Origin: Bhargavaea changchunensis
GTDB taxonomy: Bacteria > Bacillota > Bacilli > Bacillales_A > Planococcaceae
Length of the DNA: 64,000 nucleotides
Assembly (NCBI RefSeq): GCF_042665595.1
Contig: NZ_JBHTCT010000031.1
Location: 16,799-80,798 of the forward strand
Direction of reading: 5' to 3'
Under the pieces are notes generated by a model. The model saw only the letters and a list, made by a program, of their open reading frames with translations. It ran no database searches and was not told where the DNA came from. A program made the translations under genes and the position numbers. Positions 52,035-60,447 of this stretch are shown in pieces; the stretch's first letter is position 1, and each line of letters starts with the position of its first letter.

Positions 52035-52971
52035 CTTCTCCACCTGCCTTAAAATGTTGACTGAATGACTCAAGATCCACCATCGAGGCGATATCTCTCG
52101 GGAAGAGGGGCACGAAGATCAGTTCCTGCTCCCCGAAAGTTTCGGCGATCAATTTCAGATACCCTCGCTCAAGCACTCTCCGTTCCCGGAGAAATTCCCC
52201 GTCTGCTTCTTCCGGCAACACCTTATTGACGATCAATGTGCTGACGTGAAGGTCATGCCTGCCGAGAAGCGACACCGCCTTTTCCGTTTCAAGAATCGGC
52301 AGCCGCTCCGGATTGAGGACGAAGATGAATCCGGTCTTGTCCGGATCTAGAAGGATTTCACGTACCCGTGTAAAACGTTCCTGCCGCTCCCTCAGGACAT
52401 CATAGATCGGATCTTCCACAGGATCTCCGTCATTCAGCAGTGCTGAATAGTTTTCGTTGGTCTTCCTTCTTCTCTCCAGCAAACCGCGGATCCAGATTCC
52501 CATCAGCTCAGGGAGCGTCAGCAGACGGATCGTATGGCCGGTCGGCGCTGTATCGAAAATGATCCGGTCGAACCGGTTCCTTTCCTCAAGGAGGATGGTC
52601 ACCAGCCTGTCAAAAAGAGCGGCTTCATCTGCACCCGGAGATGCTTTTGCCGTGTCCAGCTGCCGATTGACTTCGTCTGCCATCGCGGAGTGGACAACCC
52701 CCTTCAGATTGTCCTTTACAGTCCCGATGTAGGCCTCGGTCTCCCTGTCCGGATCAATCTCCAGTGCGGACAGTCCCTCCGCCACTTCTGTAATCTTCCC
52801 GTCTAATTTCCTTCCGAAGATATCCCCTGTGTTATGGGCCGGATCGGTCGAGACGAGCAGGGTCTTGTGCCCCGTTGCCGCTGACCTTATTGCAATGGCC
52901 GCCGCTGATGTGGATTTTCCGACGCCGCCCTTCCCCCCGACAAAAATCACTTCCTTGTTTAGCACATCCAT
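52015..52971 (-). CDS. ArsA/Get3-family ATPase without cysteines
   Basis: P-loop ATPase of 318 residues. The deviant Walker A FVGGKGGVGKSTSA is at about 10-23, then STDPAHN, and the ArsA/Get3 signature DTAPTGHTIRLLTLPE near 150-165. There is not one cysteine in the protein, so it has neither the arsenite site of ArsA nor the CxxC zinc site of Get3, and no arsB or arsR lies near. GGAGGG precedes the ATG at 52971, 13 bases after the CC-tail gene. A role linked to CstA is inferred from the operon. Confidence 0.85.
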   Translation of the reverse strand: MDVLNKEVIFVGGKGGVGKSTSAAAIAIRSAATGHKTLLVSTDPAHNTGDIFGRKLDGKITEVAEGLSALEIDPDRETEAYIGTVKDNLKGVVHSAMADEVNRQLDTAKASPGADEAALFDRLVTILLEERNRFDRIIFDTAPTGHTIRLLTLPELMGIWIRGLLERRRKTNENYSALLNDGDPVEDPIYDVLRERQERFTRVREILLDPDKTGFIFVLNPERLPILETEKAVSLLGRHDLHVSTLIVNKVLPEEADGEFLRERRVLERGYLKLIAETFGEQELIFVPLFPRDIASMVDLESFSQHFKAGGEVEGIRL

Positions 52972-52984
52972 ACAGTTCCCTCCT

Positions 52985-53248
52985 TCAGCAGCACCGGATT
53001 CCGGTAAGCGGAGATTTTTCCATCCCCATCCGGAGATGCCAGTCATGAAACTTCTCGATCATGTACGGGTACAGCTCCAGTGTATAGTAATAAACCGGAT
53101 TTGGGATGCCGATCATCTCGGAGTACAGGAGAAGAAGGAACAGATCGTCCTCATCCCGGAGTTCGGCCGCGATTTCCCGCTTGTGGGGCAGGCTGATGAC
53201 TTCCTCATAATACCGGATCAGTTTTTTCAGTTTGTCTGTCAGTTCCAT
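52985..53248 (-). CDS. Small protein with C-terminal Cys-Cys (cory-CC-star type)
   Basis: Helical protein of 87 residues. It has ELRDEDDLFLLLLYSEMIG, PNPVYYYTLELYPYMIEKFH and ends GIRCC; the two terminal residues are its only cysteines. This fits a family I recall as cory-CC-star, named for the CC before the stop; function is unknown. The ATG at 53248 follows GGAGGGG. It lies between cstA (50 bases) and the ArsA-like gene (13 bases). The terminal cysteines might bind a metal or be lipidated or cross-linked, which is speculation. Confidence 0.8.
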   Translation of the reverse strand: MELTDKLKKLIRYYEEVISLPHKREIAAELRDEDDLFLLLLYSEMIGIPNPVYYYTLELYPYMIEKFHDWHLRMGMEKSPLTGIRCC

Positions 53249-53298
53249 GTCGACCCCTCCATAGAAAAAGGGGGCCTGCTGTGCCGGCCCCGTTTCAA

Positions 53299-55035
53299 TC
53301 ATTCTTCCAGAGGCAGCTTACGGTCACTTCCTCTTGTGAGTACATTAAAGGCAGTCAGGATGATCCATACCGCAAATACGAAGATGATCGCTCCGAACAC
53401 GAACAGGAGCATATTCGAGTTACTGCCCCACAATGACCATTCGAAGAACACCTGCTGGAACATGGCGATGAGCGTCATGAACAGGAGGAAGATCATCGGA
53501 ATCAGCGCGACCATGTAGTTCCTGCCAAGCTTTTTAAGCCAGACGGCAATCAGCATGAGACTGATGCCGGCAAGCAGCTGGTTCGCTGTCCCAAACAGAG
53601 GCCAAAGAAGATATCCGCCCGATCCGAAACCGTTCGGCCCCTTAGGAATCAGGACGAGTGCGGCGCTGGACAGCACGGCAACCGATGTTGCGACATGCGG
53701 CTTGGCAAGCGCCGGCATCTTATACTCCATCCCGATTTCTGCGATGATATACCGCATCAGGCGGACGGAAGAGTCCAGTGTTGTTGCCGCAAAGCTGATG
53801 ATAATGATTGATACGATTGTCGCCGCAACAGAAGGCGGGATGCCGAGACCTTGTGCTAGACCGGATGCCCCTTGGACGAAGTTTCCGAGACCGCCGGCGT
53901 TGGCAGCGCCGAAGCTGCTGTATGCTTCCGTGAATGCAGCTGCAGTCGGGAACAGCGTCACGACGGCCAGGATGGAGATGAGTGCCAGGATCCCTTCCCC
54001 GACCGCTCCAAGGTAGCCGACAAAGCGGGCATCGGTTTCTTTGTCCAGCTGCTTGGAAGACGTGCCGGACGATACAAGACCGTGGAAGCCGGATATGGCT
54101 CCGCACGCAATGGTGATAAAAAGGAGCGGGAACCACGAAACGTCATTGGCCGCATGGACGGCCGGCGCTGTGATTTTCGGATTCGTGAAAATCAGGCCGA
54201 GATACAGGATGCCGAGACCGACAACAAGCTGATGTGAGTTGATGAAGTCACGCGGCTGGAGAAGTTTCCATACCGGCAGTGTCGAAGCGATATACACATA
54301 GATCATCAGGATGACGATCCAGATGAAGAAGGCAGTCGATACGGAACCCAGGCCGAACAGTCCTGCCCCTTCCTCCCCGCCCATCATGGAGACCAGGTCC
54401 ACCTGGAGCCAGCTGACCTGGCTCGCGATAACCGCTGTAACATACATGACCGCAAGCGCAATCAATGACGGAACAAGCATCTTCTTCTGTCGTTTATAGA
54501 CGGCATAACCGATCCAGACAGCCAGCGGAATCTGGATAAAGACCGGAATTACACTTGCCGGGTACTTGATGAACAGATTTGAAATGACCCAGGCAAATAC
54601 CGCGTTGACCATCAGGACGAGAATCAGGATGATGAACAAAAACAGCATTTTGGCCCGTTGTCCGATCAGCTTGTCGGCAATTGTCCCGACGGACTGCCCC
54701 TTGTTCCGGACAGACAGCGCCAAAGTCCCGAAGTCATGGACACCGGCCGCAAACACCGTCCCTAATACCACCCACAGAAACGCGGGGAGCCATCCCCAAT
54801 AAACGGCAATTGCCGGCCCGAGTATCGGGGCCGCTCCTGCGACAGACGTGAAGTGATGTCCCCATAGCACAAATTTGTTTGTCGGGACAAAGTCGACGCC
54901 ATCTTTGTACTTGTGTGACGGTGTAACATAATTCGGATCGAGACGGAAGATGCGTTCCGCGACAAACTTTGAATAATATCGATAACCAAGCGCGAAAACA
55001 ACCATCCCGATCACGGCAACCAGAATTGCATTCAA
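53299..55035 (-). CDS. cstA: CstA-family carbon starvation/pyruvate-peptide transporter
   Basis: Membrane protein of 578 residues with about 15 hydrophobic helices. CstA signatures are KDGVDFVPTNKFVLWGHHFTSVAGAAPILGPAIAVYWGW (seen in parts near 44-82) and GAISGFHGLVSSGTSSKQL near 300. E. coli members import pyruvate or peptides during carbon starvation. The start is TTG at 55035, seven bases after AAAGGGGGT. It heads the operon with the CC-tail protein, the ArsA-like ATPase and the MDR enzyme. A YbdD-type partner is not found. Confidence 0.93.
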   Translation of the reverse strand: MNAILVAVIGMVVFALGYRYYSKFVAERIFRLDPNYVTPSHKYKDGVDFVPTNKFVLWGHHFTSVAGAAPILGPAIAVYWGWLPAFLWVVLGTVFAAGVHDFGTLALSVRNKGQSVGTIADKLIGQRAKMLFLFIILILVLMVNAVFAWVISNLFIKYPASVIPVFIQIPLAVWIGYAVYKRQKKMLVPSLIALAVMYVTAVIASQVSWLQVDLVSMMGGEEGAGLFGLGSVSTAFFIWIVILMIYVYIASTLPVWKLLQPRDFINSHQLVVGLGILYLGLIFTNPKITAPAVHAANDVSWFPLLFITIACGAISGFHGLVSSGTSSKQLDKETDARFVGYLGAVGEGILALISILAVVTLFPTAAAFTEAYSSFGAANAGGLGNFVQGASGLAQGLGIPPSVAATIVSIIIISFAATTLDSSVRLMRYIIAEIGMEYKMPALAKPHVATSVAVLSSAALVLIPKGPNGFGSGGYLLWPLFGTANQLLAGISLMLIAVWLKKLGRNYMVALIPMIFLLFMTLIAMFQQVFFEWSLWGSNSNMLLFVFGAIIFVFAVWIILTAFNVLTRGSDRKLPLEE

Positions 55036-55145
55036 ACGATTTACCCCCTTTTTATTGTTTGTTATATGGAACCCGCTGACGGCAATCTGCCGCAGAGGCG
55101 GACACCCAAATTCTTTTTGGGCATTCAGTCTATGTATATGTGTCC

Positions 55146-55173
55146 ATTGTAACTGAAATTTCCGTTAATTCAA
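55146..55173 (-). promoter_or_regulatory. Promoter of the cstA operon
   Basis: TTGAAT (55168-55173) and TACAAT (55146-55151) on the minus strand are 16 bases apart. The transcript leader to the TTG start is about 100 bases and contains a small GC-rich hairpin (CCGCCTCTGCGG). Confidence 0.6.
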
Positions 55174-55206
55174 ACCTATCGGATAAATTCATATCTCTCA
55201 AATAAA

Positions 55207-55231
55207 AAAAGACGGGGATAACGCCCCCGTC
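55207..55231 (-). terminator. Terminator of the Nudix gene
   Basis: GACGGGGG/CCCCGTC arms with a six-base loop, then TTTTTTT on the minus strand. Confidence 0.8.
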
Positions 55232-55685
55232 ATTTCTTATGCATGTTTAAGTATTGGAAAATCTGATTTCTGATCATCGGGTTCAGCCCTTCCGGGAGTT
55301 CATCCGGGCGGAAAAACCGGGCTTCGGCCGTTTCCTTTCCATCCGGTCTCGGCTCCTGGTCTCTCTCTGTATGAGAAGCGTAGACGATAGTCACGGAATA
55401 GTATTCATGACCGTTTGCCAGCCGCGAAAATGTCTGCGGGCCGGAGATGACTGTCACAAGGGACATTTTCCCGATTTCGACCCCGGTTTCTTCGAGCACT
55501 TCGCGGCGGCCCGCATCTTCTGCGGACTCGCCAAGTTCCATGAATCCGCCGGGAATGCCCCAGCGTCCGTCAAAATCTTTCTGCAGGAGGATCCGGCCGC
55601 TGCTGTCCAGGACACCGACACCCACGCCGGTAAGAAGAAGCGGTCTGCTGCCGGTCAGTTCCCTGAGTTCCTCGATATACCCCAT
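55230..55685 (-). CDS. Nudix hydrolase
   Basis: Pyrophosphohydrolase of 151 residues. The Nudix box runs from GGFMELGESAEDAGRREV to LEETGVEIG, with all catalytic glutamates present. The substrate cannot be told from the sequence; the flanking segments (LLLTGVGVGVLDSSGRILLQ) are like the ADP-ribose/MutT-like group of Bacilli. It lies 11 bases after the AHSA1 gene and is probably cotranscribed with it. Confidence 0.9.
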   Translation of the reverse strand: MGYIEELRELTGSRPLLLTGVGVGVLDSSGRILLQKDFDGRWGIPGGFMELGESAEDAGRREVLEETGVEIGKMSLVTVISGPQTFSRLANGHEYYSVTIVYASHTERDQEPRPDGKETAEARFFRPDELPEGLNPMIRNQIFQYLNMHKK

Positions 55686-55696
55686 TCTGATCCCCC

Positions 55697-56176
55697 CTAC
55701 AGTTCCCCGACTGCCCGGCCATAAGCTTCATTCCATTTTTCCCAGTCAGCATGCCGGTCTTCCGGCTGCCGCCCGTCAAGAAGGCTGCCGATCACATCCA
55801 GGCAGACATGCCACCCTGCCAGATCCTTCACGGTCTGTTCTGTCAGTTTTCGGACGGTTTCCTTGAATGCGAGCACAGTATCGCTTCCGTCAGTGACCAG
55901 ATCGAAGCGTACCACATCGCCGAACCAATCAAACTCCACTGTTTCTCCGGGTTCAAGTCTGAAAATCTCCAGCTTTTCTCTCCCATGTTCCCCCATATCA
56001 AACAGGTAATGTCCTCCTTCTGACGCTTCTCCCATCCGAAGCTCATCAAACCAGAGGGAAAGCCGGTCATTGTCGGTCAGGTAGGTCCACACTTCTGCTT
56101 GCTCATGAGGATATCGGACTTCCCTATAAGCGGTCAGTCCTTCTCCGTTCCTCGTCAATTCAGCTATCTCGGCCAT
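55697..56176 (-). CDS. SRPBCC/AHSA1-family protein
   Basis: START-like protein of 159 residues of the AHSA1 group. The pattern VRYPHEQAEVWTYLTDNDRLSLWFDE, GETVEFDWFGD and the C-terminal HVCLDVIGSLLDGRQP are typical. The fold binds hydrophobic ligands; no enzymatic role is known for most bacterial members. GAGGGGGAG lies just before the ATG at 56176. Confidence 0.87.
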   Translation of the reverse strand: MAEIAELTRNGEGLTAYREVRYPHEQAEVWTYLTDNDRLSLWFDELRMGEASEGGHYLFDMGEHGREKLEIFRLEPGETVEFDWFGDVVRFDLVTDGSDTVLAFKETVRKLTEQTVKDLAGWHVCLDVIGSLLDGRQPEDRHADWEKWNEAYGRAVGEL

Positions 56177-56190
56177 AGGTCTCCCCCTCA

Positions 56191-56229
56191 AAAAAAGAAT
56201 CCATCCTGCCATTCTTTCGGCAGGACGGA
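56191..56229 (-). terminator. Terminator of exoA
   Basis: An 11-pair stem (TCCGTCCTGCC with GGCAGGATGGA, one G-T pair) on the minus strand is followed by TTCTTTTTTT. Confidence 0.85.
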
Positions 56230-56260
56230 CCCGGATTCCTTCTCGATTGCACCAAACCGT

Positions 56261-57037
56261 TCAGGCCAATACACGGTCCGGCCCGAGATCAGCTTCAAGG
56301 ACAATCGGACAGTGATCGCTTCCCATGATGTCGCAGTGGATGTCCGCGTTTGTCAAAAGCGGTGCCAGACGCTCCGAGGCAAGAAAATAATCTATCCGCC
56401 ATCCGATATTCCGTTCACGGACCTTGTTCATATACGACCACCAGGAATAAACATCGGTCCGGTCAGGATGAAAATGCCGGAACGTATCAATGAAACCCGC
56501 ATCAAGCAGTTCTGTCATCTTCCTGCGCTCCTCGAAGGTGAAGCCCGAATTGCCGACATTCGTCTTGGCATTTTTCAGATCGATCTCCCTGTGGGCAACA
56601 TTCAGGTCACCGCACAGAATCACGGGTTTTTCTTCATCAAGCCGTTCGATATGGTCCAGGAATCGGTCTTCCCATTCCAGACGGAACGGCAGCCGTGCCA
56701 GATCCCGCTGGGAATTGGGCGTATAGACGGTGATCAGATAGAAAGCCGGAAATTCAAGGGTTAAGATTCTGCCTTCATCCTGTCCCTCTTCGTCGCCGAG
56801 GCCGTAACTGACTGACAGCGGCTCATGTTTTGTGAACACCGCGGTGCCGGAGTAGCCCTTTTTCACCGCATAGTTCCAATACTGATGGTAGCCGTCCAGC
56901 TCAAGGTCGATCTGGCCCTCCTGCAGCTTGGTCTCCTGCACACAGAAGACATCGGCATCCACTTCATTGAAATAATCCAAAAATCCTTTTTTCACACAGG
57001 CCCTCAGGCCATTTACATTCCAGGAAACAAATTTCAT
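56261..57037 (-). CDS. exoA: Exodeoxyribonuclease III/AP endonuclease
   Basis: Base excision repair nuclease of 258 residues that cleaves at abasic sites. Catalytic motifs of the family are visible: SWNVNGLRAC, FCVQETKLQ with the metal Glu, VYTPNSQ, CGDLNVAHREID and the C-terminal GSDHCPIVLE with the Asp-His pair. The ATG at 57037 follows GGAGGGG; the longer frame to 57058 has no site. It has its own terminator. Confidence 0.95.
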   Translation of the reverse strand: MKFVSWNVNGLRACVKKGFLDYFNEVDADVFCVQETKLQEGQIDLELDGYHQYWNYAVKKGYSGTAVFTKHEPLSVSYGLGDEEGQDEGRILTLEFPAFYLITVYTPNSQRDLARLPFRLEWEDRFLDHIERLDEEKPVILCGDLNVAHREIDLKNAKTNVGNSGFTFEERRKMTELLDAGFIDTFRHFHPDRTDVYSWWSYMNKVRERNIGWRIDYFLASERLAPLLTNADIHCDIMGSDHCPIVLEADLGPDRVLA

Positions 57038-57058
57038 ACCGGTGCCCCTCCCATGCAA

Positions 57059-57085
57059 AAACCCGCCTTCCTTGGAAGGCGGGCA
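57059..57085 (-). terminator. Terminator of yeeN
   Basis: CCCGCCTTCC pairs with GGAAGGCGGG around a two-base centre and ends in TTTTT on the minus strand. Confidence 0.85.
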
Positions 57086-57099
57086 TGCCAGTCATTTCA

Positions 57100-57822
57100 T
57101 CATTCATCGCCGAGGTCGACATTGTGATAAACCTGCTGAACATCTTCAAGGTCATCGAGCACGTCAATCATCTTTTCGAACTGGGCCTGATCCTCTTCTC
57201 CAAGAGAGACTTCCGTCTGCGGCAGCATACTGAGTTCCGCCACCTGGAATTCCGAAATGCCGTTTTTCTTGAAGGCCTCCTGAACTGCGTGGAAATCCTC
57301 AGGCTCAGCGTAGACAATCACACTGCCCTCTTCCTCAAACACGTCACGGACTTCAATGTCCTCTTCCATCAGCATCTCGAGGACCTCTTCCTCTCCTCTG
57401 CCTTCAATGCCGAAAACAGCGGTGGAGTCGAACATATAGGAAACCGAACCGGCGACTCCCATATTGCCGCCATTTTTTCCGAATGCCGCACGCACTTCCG
57501 ATACCGTCCGGTTGACGTTATTGGACAGGGCATCGACGATGACCATCGACCCGCCCGGTCCGAAACCTTCATACCGGAATTCATCGTAGTTTTCGTCGGA
57601 GCCGCCTTTTGCCTTATCGATGGCCCGGTCGATGATGTGCTTGGGTACGTTATAGGTTTTTGCACGTTCGAGCACCATTTTCAGTGCCTGGTTGGATTCC
57701 GGATCCGGTTCACCGCGACGTGCGGCCACGTAGATTTCACGTCCGAACTTTGCATTCACCCGGCTGGTGCTCTGGTCTTTTGCAGCTTTTTTGTCTTTAA
57801 TGTTGTTCCACTTACGACCCAT
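57100..57822 (-). CDS. yeeN: YebC/TACO1-family protein (YeeN type)
   Basis: Protein of 240 residues of the YebC family, known both as DNA-binding regulators and, more recently, as translation factors that relieve ribosome stalling at polyproline. It begins MGRKWNNIKDKKAAKDQSTS, which matches B. subtilis YeeN rather than YrbC (MAGHSKW). AKFGREIYVAARRGEPDPE, YEGFGPGGSMVIVDALSNN and AFGKNGGNMG are conserved. The ATG at 57822 is set by this N terminus; AAAGAGAG lies upstream. It is divergent from selD. Confidence 0.92.
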   Translation of the reverse strand: MGRKWNNIKDKKAAKDQSTSRVNAKFGREIYVAARRGEPDPESNQALKMVLERAKTYNVPKHIIDRAIDKAKGGSDENYDEFRYEGFGPGGSMVIVDALSNNVNRTVSEVRAAFGKNGGNMGVAGSVSYMFDSTAVFGIEGRGEEEVLEMLMEEDIEVRDVFEEEGSVIVYAEPEDFHAVQEAFKKNGISEFQVAELSMLPQTEVSLGEEDQAQFEKMIDVLDDLEDVQQVYHNVDLGDE

Positions 57823-57977
57823 TAAAATCCACTCTCTTTCGGATTTAAACTCTCTGCAATAATACAGTATACCATTTTCTCCTAGCAATATGAATCCCGA
57901 AGCGTCGCTCCTCTACCGCCAAGGGACAATATGATATCATGGGAAGAAAAGACTTGGCAAAGAAAGGCCGGGATGAT

Positions 57978-59018
57978 ATGGCTTCAATCAAATTGACTAC
58001 ACTGACCAAAAAAGGCGGATGCGGATGCAAAATCGGGCCTGCAGATCTGGCGGGCGTGCTCAGGGAACTGCCTGCAGCAGTTCCGGACCCGAATCTTCTT
58101 GTAGGCCTCGACACAAGTGATGATGCAGGTGTCTACCAACTCACAGATGACCTTGCACTTGTTCAGACAACCGACTTTTTCACACCGATCGTCGATGACC
58201 CTTACGACTTCGGACAGATCGCCGCAACCAATGCAATCAGCGACATTTATGCAATGGGAGGCACACCTGTCACGGCACTGAACATCGTGGCTTTCCCGAT
58301 CGGCAACCTCGACAAGAAGATCCTTGCCGATATCCTGCGCGGCGCGGCGGATAAAATGAAAGAGGCCGGAGTCACTTTGGTCGGCGGACATTCGATCGAT
58401 GATCAGGAACCAAAATACGGACTGGCTGTCACCGGCACGATCCATCCGTCCAAAGTACGGACGAATGCAGGAGCAAAGCCCGGGGACAAACTTATATTGA
58501 CAAAACCGATCGGTGTCGGCATCTATACGACCGCGCTAAAGCGAGACCTTCTATCGGAAGATGATGTCCGGGAAGTGACGAACGTGATGACCACGCTCAA
58601 TAAAACCGCCGCCGAGACGATGAACGATTACGACGTGCATGCCACCACCGACGTGACCGGTTTCGGACTCCTCGGCCATGCAACGGAAATGGCACAAGGA
58701 AGCGGAACAGGACTCGTCATCCGCTCCAATGATGTCCCTGTCCTCCCCCGCACGCGAGAACTCGCCGAACAGGGCGCTGTTCCGGGCGGTACAAAAAACA
58801 ATCATGCCCACGTGGCGGACAACATCACTTATCCGGACACGATGGATGAGACTTCACAGTGGATCCTCTGCGACGCGGTCACCTCGGGCGGACTCCTCGC
58901 CGCCGTCGACGGCGGCCAGGCTGAAGGATTACTGGGAGCCCTCCGGGAAAACGGCGTTGACGCCCATATCATCGGCGAAGTGACTGAAGAAAACGCAGGA
59001 ACCATCCGGGTCCTGTAA
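57978..59018 (+). CDS. selD: Selenide, water dikinase (selenophosphate synthase)
   Basis: Enzyme of 346 residues that makes selenophosphate from selenide and ATP. The glycine-rich active-site loop KKGGCGCKI holds C15, C17 and K18, so cysteine replaces the selenocysteine used in some bacteria. LVQTTDFFTPIVDDPYDFGQIAA and LVGGHSIDDQEPKYG hold the metal-ATP Asp and His residues. The ATG at 57978 follows AAAGG. It is 25 bases before mnmH, which gives its selenium a clear use in tRNA. Confidence 0.95.
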   Translation: MASIKLTTLTKKGGCGCKIGPADLAGVLRELPAAVPDPNLLVGLDTSDDAGVYQLTDDLALVQTTDFFTPIVDDPYDFGQIAATNAISDIYAMGGTPVTALNIVAFPIGNLDKKILADILRGAADKMKEAGVTLVGGHSIDDQEPKYGLAVTGTIHPSKVRTNAGAKPGDKLILTKPIGVGIYTTALKRDLLSEDDVREVTNVMTTLNKTAAETMNDYDVHATTDVTGFGLLGHATEMAQGSGTGLVIRSNDVPVLPRTRELAEQGAVPGGTKNNHAHVADNITYPDTMDETSQWILCDAVTSGGLLAAVDGGQAEGLLGALRENGVDAHIIGEVTEENAGTIRVL

Positions 59019-59043
59019 GCCACTAAAAGGAAAGAGATGAACC

Positions 59044-60126
59044 ATGAAGCGAGAACTCTCACTCGACGAATTATTTAAGCTCAGGCAACACGGGAATCAC
59101 GCCCTTGTGGATGTGCGCTCCCCGAAAGAATACGCTGAAGGCACAATGCCCGGCGCCATCAACATTCCGATTTTCGACAACGAGGAGCGGGCGGAAGTCG
59201 GCACGATTTACAAGCAGGAAGGCCAACAGGCCGCGATGAAACGCGGCCTTGAAATCTTCTCCGCCAAACTTCCTGAATACGTAGATGAATTCCGCAGCCT
59301 GGACCGTCCGTTCACTGTTTTTTGCTGGCGCGGCGGCATGCGGAGCAAAACGGCCGCCACAATGACCGATCTGATGGGACTTCGGGCCAGCAGACTGATC
59401 GGCGGCATCCGCACCTATCGCCAGTGGGTGGTTTCTGAGCTTGAGAAAGCTGAATTCCATCCGCCCCTCATCGTGCTGAACGGATACACGGGAGGCGGCA
59501 AAACGGCGATTCTCCACCGCCTGGAAAAAGACGGCTTCCCCGTCATGGACCTGGAAGGAATGGCCGGCCACCGGGGTTCCATTTTCGGTGCAATCGGCAT
59601 GGAGCCAAGCAATCAGAAAAAGTTTGATGCCCTCCTGGTTGGTGCCATGAAAAAGTATGAAGATGCACCTTATGTCATCATCGAGGGGGAAAGCCGAAGA
59701 ATCGGGAAAGCTGTTCTTCCGGAGTTTTTCGATCGCAAGAAAAACGAAGGTCTGCATCTGTTCCTCCGTCTGCCGATTGAAGAGCGTGTGCAGAATATCC
59801 TGAATGATTACGATACGGAAGCTTATCCAGATCAGTTTCTTGAAGCCTTCTCGATTATCGAGCGCAGGATCCACACTCCCATTGCCAAGGAGATCCGGGA
59901 TCATCTTGAGTCAAACCGATTCCCGGAAGCCTTCAGGTTGCTTTTGGAATATTACTATGACCCGCGCTATGAACACTCAGCAGGTCTGGATGAAAACGAT
60001 GAGCAACAGATTTTTATCGATGCGGACAATATGGAGGACGCTTACCGGAAAGTCCGGCAGCATATCCAGCGCATCGGAAGGAAACTTGCCGCAGGAGAAG
60101 CCGCTGCCGGGCAGGATAAAATTTAA
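59044..60126 (+). CDS. mnmH: tRNA 2-selenouridine synthase
   Basis: Enzyme of 360 residues that swaps sulfur for selenium in 2-thiouridine at the tRNA wobble position, by way of a geranylated intermediate. The N-terminal rhodanese domain has the active Cys94 in FCWRGGMRS. The C-terminal P-loop domain has GYTGGGKTAIL near 143-153 for binding the prenyl donor or tRNA. It uses selenophosphate from SelD, encoded just upstream. No selA, selB or selC was seen. Confidence 0.95.
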   Translation: MKRELSLDELFKLRQHGNHALVDVRSPKEYAEGTMPGAINIPIFDNEERAEVGTIYKQEGQQAAMKRGLEIFSAKLPEYVDEFRSLDRPFTVFCWRGGMRSKTAATMTDLMGLRASRLIGGIRTYRQWVVSELEKAEFHPPLIVLNGYTGGGKTAILHRLEKDGFPVMDLEGMAGHRGSIFGAIGMEPSNQKKFDALLVGAMKKYEDAPYVIIEGESRRIGKAVLPEFFDRKKNEGLHLFLRLPIEERVQNILNDYDTEAYPDQFLEAFSIIERRIHTPIAKEIRDHLESNRFPEAFRLLLEYYYDPRYEHSAGLDENDEQQIFIDADNMEDAYRKVRQHIQRIGRKLAAGEAAAGQDKI

Positions 60127-60135
60127 ACAGACAGA

Positions 60136-60169
60136 AAAGCAGGCTGGAGACCTTTCTCCGCCTGCTTTT
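60136..60169 (+). terminator. Terminator of selD-mnmH
   Basis: AAAAGCAGGC and GCCTGCTTTTT arms with inner GGAGA/TCTCC pairing lie just past the mnmH stop. Confidence 0.85.
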
Positions 60170-60447
60170 TAATTGCCTACCGGAAGGGTAATCATATCGT
60201 GTGTACGGCAATCATATCCGAGCCGAGAAAATCATCTCTCCGGTCTGTTCCGTCAGTCATCGCGTTAATTCCATCATTCATGCGAGCCGGACGAGTCACG
60301 AAACTGAAGGCACCGAAGACGTAACCCTAGCCTTGAATGAAGAAATTGCGGCAGTCGGTTTGACACCTTCCATGGCTATCTGTTTAATCTCCAACGGATA
60401 TATGCTACATTATAATTATTCTAATTTAGTCTCAGGAGCGATGCCAA
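60170..60447. other. Gene-free stretch with promoter
   Basis: Between mnmH and the ABC gene I see no convincing protein. A frame from 60201 to 60461 is open but has no ribosome binding site, runs into fetA and shows no family features. TTGACA (60360-60365) and TTTAAT (60383-60388) are 17 bases apart and probably drive fetAB; a separate TATAAT at 60411 has no good -35. The short imperfect repeat GGTAATCATATC / GGCAATCATATC (near 60187-60220) has no known meaning. Confidence 0.5.

Noticed and set aside
52015..52971. Arsenic resistance ATPase ArsA
   Set aside because: The family signature fits, but all cysteines needed for arsenite binding are absent and no ars genes are nearby.
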